Position numbers and translations under genes: made by a program. The notes below the pieces were generated by a model. The model worked only from the letters and a program-made list of their open reading frames with translations, made no database searches and was not told the origin of the DNA. Shown here in pieces: positions 56,823-64,000 of a stretch of DNA of 64,000 bases (the stretch's first letter is position 1; the number at the start of each line of letters is the position of its first letter). Source of the DNA: Mya arenaria (Eukaryota; Mollusca; Bivalvia; Myida; Myidae); NCBI RefSeq assembly GCF_026914265.1, contig NC_069134.1:16585205-16649204 (forward strand), in the 5' to 3' direction.

Positions 56823-57412
56823 TTATGCCCCCTTTTGAAAAAAGTGGGGTATATTGTTTTGCACATGTCGGTCGGTCTGTCTGTCGGTCGGTCGGAATAC
56901 CAAATGGTTTCCGATCAATAACTTGAGAACGCTTTGACCGAGGGACCTCATACTTGGTACGTGTATTGGTCATCACCAGCAGATGAACCCTATTGATTTT
57001 GAGGTCAGTGGGTCAAAGGTCAAGGTCAGTGTGACCTTTACATGAAAAACGGTTTCCGATCAATAACTTGAGAACGCTTTGACCCAGGAACCTCATACTT
57101 GGTAGGTGTATTGGTCATGACCAGCAGATGAACCCTATTGATTTTGAGGTCAGTGGGTCAAAGGTCAAGGTCAGTGTGACCTTAACATGAAAAACGGTTT
57201 CCGATCAATAACTTGAGAACGCTTTGACCCAGGGACCTCATACTAGGTAGGCTTATTGGTCATGACCAGCAGATGAACCCTATTGATTTTGAGGTCAGTG
57301 GGTCAAAGGTCAAGGTCAGTGTGACTGTAAGCTGAAAAAAGGTTTTCTGATTGTCCATATCTTATTTAAGTGTCCAAATCCTACTAACAATTTGGCTCCC
57401 AAGGGGGCATAA
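56823..57412. mobile_element. C-rich-ended TIR element with three 145-bp units
   Basis: Perfect 12-bp terminal inverted repeats TTATGCCCCCTT and AAGGGGGCATAA. A GTCGGTCGG/CTGTCTGTC stretch follows the left end. Then come three units at exactly 145-bp spacing (GGTTTCCGATCAATAACTTG at 56906, 57051 and 57196; a partial fourth begins at 57341). Each full unit carries GAGGTCAGTGGGTCAAAGG and TCAAGGTCAGTGTGAC. Non-coding. Confidence 0.88.
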
Positions 57413-58278
57413 ATGTTTCACTAACATCTCTTGTTTAAGTTATAACAGCAGTCCCTACGGTACCTTCCCGGTACCTTGTCTTTCAAAACGTCGACTCTAC
57501 GTATGCTTTGTATATACCACTATAAATTATAAATGTCAACTGGTCATTGTTTTGTGTTATTGATTTACGATTGTGGAAACTTGTCTGCATTAAGTTTAAA
57601 TAAATAATGAATTATCTCCCTTTTTCTAGTTGTAATTAATCCAAATATTTGTTGCCAAACTCTGTTGACCCAATGCTCGTATTACTTCGTGACACATTTA
57701 GATTTCACTAAACGTGATATTGGTTGACCTAATTTCTGAATTCAAAAGTCGGACAATATCAATATATAATACTCGCGCGATATACATGGATATCTTCATA
57801 TATATATAACAATCATGTGAAATTGTAATAGTGATACGCTTTAAGAAAATTGGCGCGCTTTTTTGTGCCGGGGGTGGGGCGGGGGCCACCTCCACATGAA
57901 AACATGGTCATGACATAATTTATAGACTGTTTTGACTCGATGATATATAGTTTTGAACTGACACTACACACACACGTTTCATGTTTATTTCCATGTACAA
58001 TCTTAAATACAAAACGAAACAAAGGTCAGTGTACCCTCAATGAAAGTATATTTGTCTTCGTAAATCTATGAGACTAAGAAACGAATACATACAACGAATA
58101 CACAGGCAAACAGGTGTCGAGGAATGACGCCTACAACACGCTATCACAGGGTTAACCACTAGAGCCTCTGCGAATACTGGAAACAGTGCCCACAACAGTC
58201 ACATAGTCACATACTATTTACAAATAATGCAGGTGAAATATAAGTCAATAGATACATCACGATGCAATAATAGTTACA

Positions 58279-58335
<57 letters not shown>

Positions 58336-58904
58336 TAATAATAATAATAATAATAATAATGATAATAATGAACTCATTTCAATTCAACGATAACTACAAG
58401 TATATTCTAACATCAACAGCAACAAGTTATAACCTTCCACAATAAAACTCGTTACAATGAGAACGAAATCTGCAAAATAGATATTCTTAAATGTCGTCCA
58501 AACGCACTGCTTGTTGCAATGTACGTTACACGAATACCCAGCCCGAACAAGGCTGTCATAGAGCACCGTATTTTGAGACGACCTCGCACTGTCCTCACTC
58601 CACAGTATAGTTAACTGTACAGGGAAGTCTTAAAACATTCCAATATGATGATATACTACTACTGATATGCATTATTCTTATACAAGGAATGGCCGGATGA
58701 CACTATTTACACACAACGATTCAAGGAATGACAAGTCTTTTCGAATGCCTTTTGTAAAATACCGGTATCTGATATATCTTCCGTAAAGAGTCTGACCATA
58801 TCATACAAAAACGTAGTTATGTGAATATTCCAACAAATAGCACTTTCAGCTTCACCTGTTTTCGATGTGAAATAGTCTGAGAAAGCAATTTCAACTGACA
58901 AACA
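57413..58904. other. Intergenic and probable PDE 3' UTR
   Basis: No gene. The sequence nearest 58904 is downstream of the PDE stop on the minus strand and probably 3' UTR. The only clear feature is the trinucleotide repeat at 58277-58372. Confidence 0.5.
58277..58372. repeat. (TAA)n microsatellite
   Basis: About 95 bp of ATA/TAA trinucleotide repeat with a few CTA and TGA interruptions. Confidence 0.97.
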
Positions 58905-61900
58905 TCATTCGACGCAATGGACGCTGTCATCCTCGTGTATAAGCACGTGATCGGAGACACTGTCCTCCCCCTGGTGGCTGGCGGTGGGACTGCTACCACT
59001 GACGTCTGTGTCCCTATCTTCTCCGCAGCTCTCCGTTTCCTCAGCGATATCCTCCGGTTTTTCGGAGTCGGTTGAGGAGTCGTCCTCTGGATGTTCGCCG
59101 TACTGGATGAGGCTGTGGCGGCGCTCCGAGATGTCGATACTCAGCTCCGCCTCCACGTCGTCCCGGGGCTTCTCTGCCAGCTGCTTCCATTTCTTCATGT
59201 TCGACCTGAGAGGGTAAGGGAGAGAGTTGTTAAAATTTATGTAACTTGTATTGTTAAGATGTTGCAAATTATATGTGAATATGACACTACTTGGGGCAAC
59301 ATAAGAAACTTATTCAGACACTAATAGTTGCCGTTGAATTATTATAAACTAGAATTCCGTTAAATGAGTTAATGTTTGAAATAAATGAACTTTTGTAACA
59401 AAAGCGCGGCGTTTTCTAGTGAACATGAATTTTGTTTTAGTGTAATCTTTGAAATGAAGGTCAATGCCAATTAGTGAATATTGCAATCTGGCTTCGTTCT
59501 AGGTTTAAAAAAAATATGAGAAAGAATCCCTAATACTTAGGCCTAAAAAAATAATTGTGTGGTTCGGGTCACCCGACCCTACCTGGAAAATATCGCCGAC
59601 CCTACTGTTTTTTTGGTGCGACTTGCGAAAAAACCCACCCCAGAACGTTGGGAGTTTAAGCTCATAACACCCAAGATGAGTTTCGAAGATGTAGAGATAA
59701 TGTTTTTGTTCGAGCCGGGATCTGTATCCGAGATTGACATGTCAACATCCGACGACAAGGGGCCATGGACCCGTTTGTATGAAGAACAGCTGTACGATAT
59801 TCCTTTCGAACAATTTATCGGGAAATTCTCCGACTTTTCGCTCTTCAGAGTAAGGTATATACAATGGAACAAAATGTCTCTGGATAATAGTATAAGTTTT
59901 CCCACACATAAGATTGAATGCCGGTCTAAATTTAATATACCTCACCCACCACTGCAGGACAAGGCATGACCCTTTTCACTTGTCATGTTGTCAGATGCAA
60001 TCATAAAAAAATAGTTTAAATAAAATAGCAGCAGGGCAAACATACTACTAGTATAGAAAGGAAATATAAAATATTGGGAGTTCTGACATAGGCTGGTTCC
60101 TGACAAAATGTGACTTTCTTTTAAACTGGGACTGAAACCTGGGTATGTTGCCATTTGTACAGTATAATTTATTCCTAACTTTACTTCTTGGAGAAGGGCA
60201 GAGAAATGTTTTGAGATGCTGAAGCAGGTCAGTATTGTCACATTTAATTATCAATATGTTTTGCTTTCGGAAGGTGTGTGACGAATGGCAACAAAACTAG
60301 CAATGACACACCACCTAACTGCAGTGATGCTCAGCAATGTCCTTATATAACCGAAATTCTGTTGAAAAAGGACAAAAACAAAGCAAACAAACCTGTACCA
60401 AACTTTAAAAGAAATAAAAAAATCCCGACCTACCCTACCTATTTTTGGGGACCATGTTACCCGAACCACACAATTTAATTTTTAAGGCCTTAGTACCGTA
60501 ACCATTTTTACTCCATTTGCTAAGAATTCGAAAACAAATGCTCAAGAAATTAAGAGGACATTCAACGTGAATTTTTGTCCAGTTTTATAAAATGAAGGTC
60601 CGTAACTCCAAAGTGAAAAGTATTAGTATGCGATCTGGCTGTTTATCAAACTCTGTGTCGGGATATTAAGCACATACATATCGTAACAAAGTTTGATAAA
60701 TATTTGATTACGAATTTATCAAGTCAGAGAACGGACAAAGTGAATGTGGTCAAATCTGGACAATTAAAGGGCAATAACTCTGATAGTAATGATGCGATCT
60801 GATTGAGTAATCGATATATTACGTCAATCAACATCCTAACCAAGTTTGGGAAACATTGGATGATAAACACTTCAGTTAGAGAGCGAACATACAATATTGA
60901 CGCCACAAACGACGAAAGACAACATTATCCCTAAATGTCCACCATAATCGCAGGCGACATGAAACATAAACCGTTGTCTACACTAGTGTGTGTGTGTGTG
61001 GGTTAGAGGTTTACTCTTAGATGATTACTTGTGTCGACGCAAAGGTCAAGAGTGCCTGGGTCGGCCCTAGGGGTTAATTGGGGAGTGTATATTGTGGGTG
61101 GGTAGAAACCAGTCGCACGGTTAGCTAATTTGGTTAGAGCACCGTGCTAATGCGCCGGCGGTCGTGGGTTCATGCCCCACGCTGTACTCACTTTCCCACC
61201 CAATTAATACTTACAGTGCTCCGTCCTTCATTGGTTTAGTTTCAGGCAGGACCTGTGCCATCAGTTCGTAGCAGGGCAAACAGATCCCCACCAGGAATCC
61301 CACCTGTAACGTACAAACAAACTGTGAAGCTGCTGTCAACTTTTTAAAACCATGATTCATAATAATCGGCACCACTCGTCCATCTCCGCCGTCCGACGAG
61401 CCTCGGATATGCCGGTGCATTAGTAAAAGTAGTTCGTTAAATTATATATTATAATACATGTGTGTTGTATCATAAATGCTTTTCCAATAATATCAACTTG
61501 ACTCCCGGTAAAGTGTATTATTGTAGCATAAATCATACGAGCCGGACAATGGAAGGTACACTTTTCTTTTATCAGCGTAAACAGTGTTGCAGTGGCAACA
61601 TCGTATCAAGATCCATTCAAAATGGTTCTTATTGTATTACATTCGGATGTGTTTACTCTATAAAAAACTTTAAATGAAACCGTGTGACAAGCGTCCTTAC
61701 CTCTAGTTGTGGTAGTTCATGTTTCTTCTCTCTGTCCATCATCGGCATCGGGGTCAGCCCCTTCGCTTTCTCTTCGTCTCCCTGGTAACACACGGGCAAA
61801 GGTCAAGGTTAGGGTGTACAGGAAGTTCAAGCCTTCCACAGTTCAAAAGTCGTTTCAAGGACAAGACATAAAATGTTTAAAACTATCATTTTTTATTTAG

Positions 61901-63696
61901 TTTTGAGGTTCAGTATTAAGCGAGCATAATACATATATCCGTTGCAACATGTGTAGCTGTAATTAGGAGTTGAGCGAATTTTACCGAGGAAGTTTTTATC
62001 AGATTGCTAAAAAAGCATTTGCATTTTTCCGGAAATGTCTTTATACAAAATGAATACGTTTTTGTGTCAAAATAGTCAGTTGTCCAAAATCCGATAAATA
62101 TTCTTTCGTAAAATTTAGTCAACTCCTAATTCCCCAAAACATGTCACAAAGGATGGATGTTTTACTCCCTAAAAAGATTGTTCCTCAAAACTAAATAAAG
62201 CATGAATTTTTAAAACTTTTTTTGAATTTTTTGGCCTTCCCCACCAACTTTTGCATTGTGGAAGGCCCTTAAGGATAAAATACAGCGTTGATTGTATGTT
62301 ATTGTTTTTTTAACATGACGATACGCTGCATTAATAACAAATTATTTGTTAATTGAGCATACTTAAATTCATATTTTTCAAATTTATATTGAAATCTAAT
62401 AATCTAGCAAATACCTATTTGTTTTTGATATACAAACATATGTGATTTACATGCTCATCCGTTTTTCTTAAACATGCAATATTTAGCACTACACTTAAAA
62501 ACGTTAATCAAACTACACATGCATTATCGATCACCAAAATGTTTACAGCGCAGTGCACACCCCTGAAGCAACACCCGAGACTTTAGAGAATTCTAAGGAC
62601 TTGAATGAAGTAGTGTACTTTCTACATGTACTTAGCTATGTTATTCTACACCGTATACGACTCTACACGGTATTGCAGCAACTATACGCAACAATTTAAG
62701 GATACAACGTTTAACATACAAGTATAACAGGAAAACAAGCTCATATATCGCCATATTTTACAACGGTTATTCTTTATTACTTACGATGGATATAATATAC
62801 ATATGTGTTATGTGTGTGCTATAACGCATGTACCCAGCTACGACATTGTGTATTGGTTTCGCATCTTAAATTACATGACTTAGTGTGTGTATACCACGTG
62901 ATAAATTACGTCATATATGCTACGTCGGAAGGCAACATTTTGCTTTAAATGAGGACTTAAATCAAAGATAACTTTTCTTTAACATTACCATTTTAAATGA
63001 AACAAAGGGCAATCTATGCCTCTTAACGAGCCCCGCATTTCGTGTATTACCGAAAATAGATAAAGTCATTAGTTTCATCAAACACTTCGACAAACCTGTT
63101 AACAAAAAACATGTTTTGGCAGTGCTCCGTCAGACGGCCGTATTGTGAAAAGGTTTGTCGAAGTGTTTTAAGAAAGTAAAATCTCAATCAAACTCTGGTA
63201 AAGACCGAGGACAGGGCTCCGTAAGCTCCGTAGACTGCGCTTTGTTTTATTTAAAATGGTGAAGAAATAGTGAAGTTATCTTTGTTTTAAGTATTTTTTC
63301 AAATCAAAATTTTGCCTTCCGACGTAGCATTTATGACGCAATTTATCACGTGGTATATATATATACATACACACACACTGTGACTGTGATCACGAAACAC
63401 ATAAATGATAAGCGTTAATCCACGTAAGCCTATGATTATGTTTAGACATATGCACACGTCGGATATGTATCATGTTTTTTGCTTTCAAAAGTCAAACGAC
63501 ATTTAAAATGTTTGAGTGGACACACTTTTGAATCACAAACAATGACCTCATTTATGGCAGTGTGTGTTTCCATGGTAACTATACCTGCTGCCAGAATTCC
63601 TCCATGATGACAAAAACAAGGTCGAGTTGCGTAGCCCAGGGTTTGTACATTGCACAAAGGTCACAAGCGGTCATGCATAGGGTCATAACAAGATTT
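58905..63696 (-). CDS. PDE10-like cyclic nucleotide phosphodiesterase, last four exons (partial)
   Basis: Four minus-strand exons join in phase: 63585-63696, 61701-61781, 61215-61303 and 58905-59205 (TGA). They encode the end of the class I phosphodiesterase catalytic domain: MTACDLCAMYKPW with the metal-binding aspartate, EEFWQQGDEEKAKGL, PMPMMDREKKHELPQLE, VGFLVGICLPCYELMAQVLP and the final helix with KKWKQLAEK. GDE..K.G, P.PMMDR.KK.E.PQ and PCY...Q.LP.T.P fit PDE10A better than PDE5, PDE11 or PDE2. A Ser/Glu/Asp-rich tail of about 80 residues follows. The enzymes hydrolyse cAMP or cGMP. The residue just before VGF, at the exon B/C junction, is glutamine in the family and binds the purine ring; here it is Glu. 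The N-terminal part, including any GAF domains and the metal-binding histidines, lies beyond the right edge. Confidence 0.9.
59534..60496. mobile_element. 963-bp TIR DNA element in the last PDE intron
   Basis: Both ends carry an imperfect inverted repeat of about 40 bp: TAC-T-AGGCCT, an A-rich stretch, then a perfect AATTGTGTGGTTCGGGT core at left (59553-59569), mirrored as ACCCGAACCACACAATT at right (60459-60475). Internal CGACCCTACC-type motifs occur near both ends. The target duplication is unclear. It holds one plausible ORF but no recognisable transposase, so it is probably non-autonomous. Confidence 0.8.
59559..59969 (+). CDS. Unrecognised ORF inside the 963-bp TIR element
   Basis: Open for 136 codons from the left terminal repeat to TGA. 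It has no ATG until 59676, so the ATG-initiated product would be 97 residues (MSFEDVEIMFLFEPGSVSEI onward). Composition is normal for a folded soluble protein (Phe, Trp, acidic and basic residues mixed). It has no transmembrane segment and no motif I recognise. It could be a transposon-encoded accessory protein, a captured exon, or chance. Confidence 0.4.
   Translation: MVRVTRPYLENIADPTVFLVRLAKKPTPERWEFKLITPKMSFEDVEIMFLFEPGSVSEIDMSTSDDKGPWTRLYEEQLYDIPFEQFIGKFSDFSLFRVRYIQWNKMSLDNSISFPTHKIECRSKFNIPHPPLQDKA
60985..61001. repeat. Short (GT)n tract
   Basis: About eight GT dinucleotides. Confidence 0.7.
61115..61187 (+). repeat. tRNA-derived SINE head, copy 2
   Basis: Same family as 22093-22167: TTAGCTAATTTGGTTAGAGC (A box), a T-arm GTGGG-TTCATGC-CCCAC (B box), with ACCAG-CGC before and a C-rich stretch after. 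The acceptor arms do not pair, so it is not a working tRNA. It sits in the last PDE intron. Confidence 0.75.
61920..62884. other. PDE intron sequence, nothing recognised
   Basis: Intronic AT-rich sequence without a recognisable element, apart from a GACGCC-free, low-complexity texture. No gene is supported on either strand. Confidence 0.4.
62888..63356. mobile_element. Foldback MITE with long terminal inverted repeats, in a PDE intron
   Basis: The left arm starts TATACCACGTGATAAATTAC then GTCATATATGCTACGTCGGA. The right arm is its reverse complement, ending CATTTATGACGCAATTTATC and ACGTGGTATA. The arms match over roughly 110-130 bp with some divergence. A second inner inverted pair (AACACTTCGACAAACCT near 63080, AGGTTTGTCGAAGTGTT near 63152) sits in the middle. 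Total about 470 bp; no coding capacity. Confidence 0.85.
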
Positions 63697-64000
63697 CTGT
63701 AGGAAACAAACACAGAACTTCAACATTCAAAAGCCCTGTTATCAAACACGCGACCCCTGGGACCCCTAACACAGACCGTTTGTCACTTCCTGTTTGTTAT
63801 TTGACATACATACCAGAACGTGTTATATCAACATATTAATTAAGGTTACAATTTAAAAAAAAATATACTTATATTAGGAAGGCCTATACGAGCAAGGTTC
63901 AGATATATATCATGAAATATTAGAGGTCAAAGTAACCCTACAGAAAGATCGATATAGTCTGTGTTAATGTATCCCAGGTAAAACGTCCTGTTTACCAGTT

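Noticed and set aside
58984-59324. Plus-strand ORFs opposite the PDE last exon
   Set aside because: They are antisense shadows of the acidic PDE tail. The minus frame continues the catalytic domain in phase from the upstream exons.

Overview
The window is animal nuclear DNA, most likely from a bivalve mollusc. The evidence is AT-rich intergenic sequence, many short exons with GT-AG introns, bilaterian gene families (TRIM23, ATG4C/D, UBE2U, a PDE10-like phosphodiesterase, a family-31 glycosyltransferase and a SEA/EGF membrane protein), and repeats I associate with bivalve genomes (C-rich-ended elements with a tandem core, tRNA-headed SINEs, minisatellites). No species can be named from sequence alone. 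All exon structures were derived by hand from splice signals, reading phase and remembered protein families; no alignment was run.

Layout. 1-3.4 kb: the 3' end of a plus-strand gene for a single-pass membrane protein (SEA domain, short EGF-like piece, TM helix, NPxY tail). 3.4-10.9 kb: no gene; a (TA)n tract, repeat debris and a 2.35-kb minisatellite of 34-bp units. 11.2-12.5 kb: an intact single-exon beta-1,3-galactosyltransferase-type gene (minus). 12.5-24.5 kb: no convincing gene; a 3.6-kb satellite of about 392-bp units and a tRNA-derived SINE. 24.5-30.2 kb: UBE2U, a ubiquitin E2 with nine exons (plus). 30.7-35.4 kb: repeats between convergent genes. 35.5-43.0 kb: TRIM23, an E3 ligase with a C-terminal ARF domain, eleven exons (minus). 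43.4-55.9 kb: an ATG4C/D-type autophagy protease, nine exons (plus), whose seventh intron holds a 4-kb minisatellite. 58.9-63.7 kb: the last four exons of a PDE10-like phosphodiesterase (minus) that runs off the right edge.

How the genes relate. UBE2U (E2) and TRIM23 (E3) are convergent neighbours. TRIM23 and ATG4 are head to head, with only 399 bp between start codons, so they probably share a bidirectional promoter. TRIM23 has a known role in selective autophagy and ATG4 processes Atg8/LC3, so the cluster is thematically ubiquitin/autophagy; co-regulation is inference. The points most worth checking are a Gln-to-Glu change at the purine-binding glutamine of the phosphodiesterase, a tandem duplication that triplicates a 3' splice site of TRIM23, the splice-signal-rich minisatellite inside ATG4, repeats that carry nuclear-receptor half-site clusters, and a 963-bp terminal-inverted-repeat element with an unrecognised ORF.
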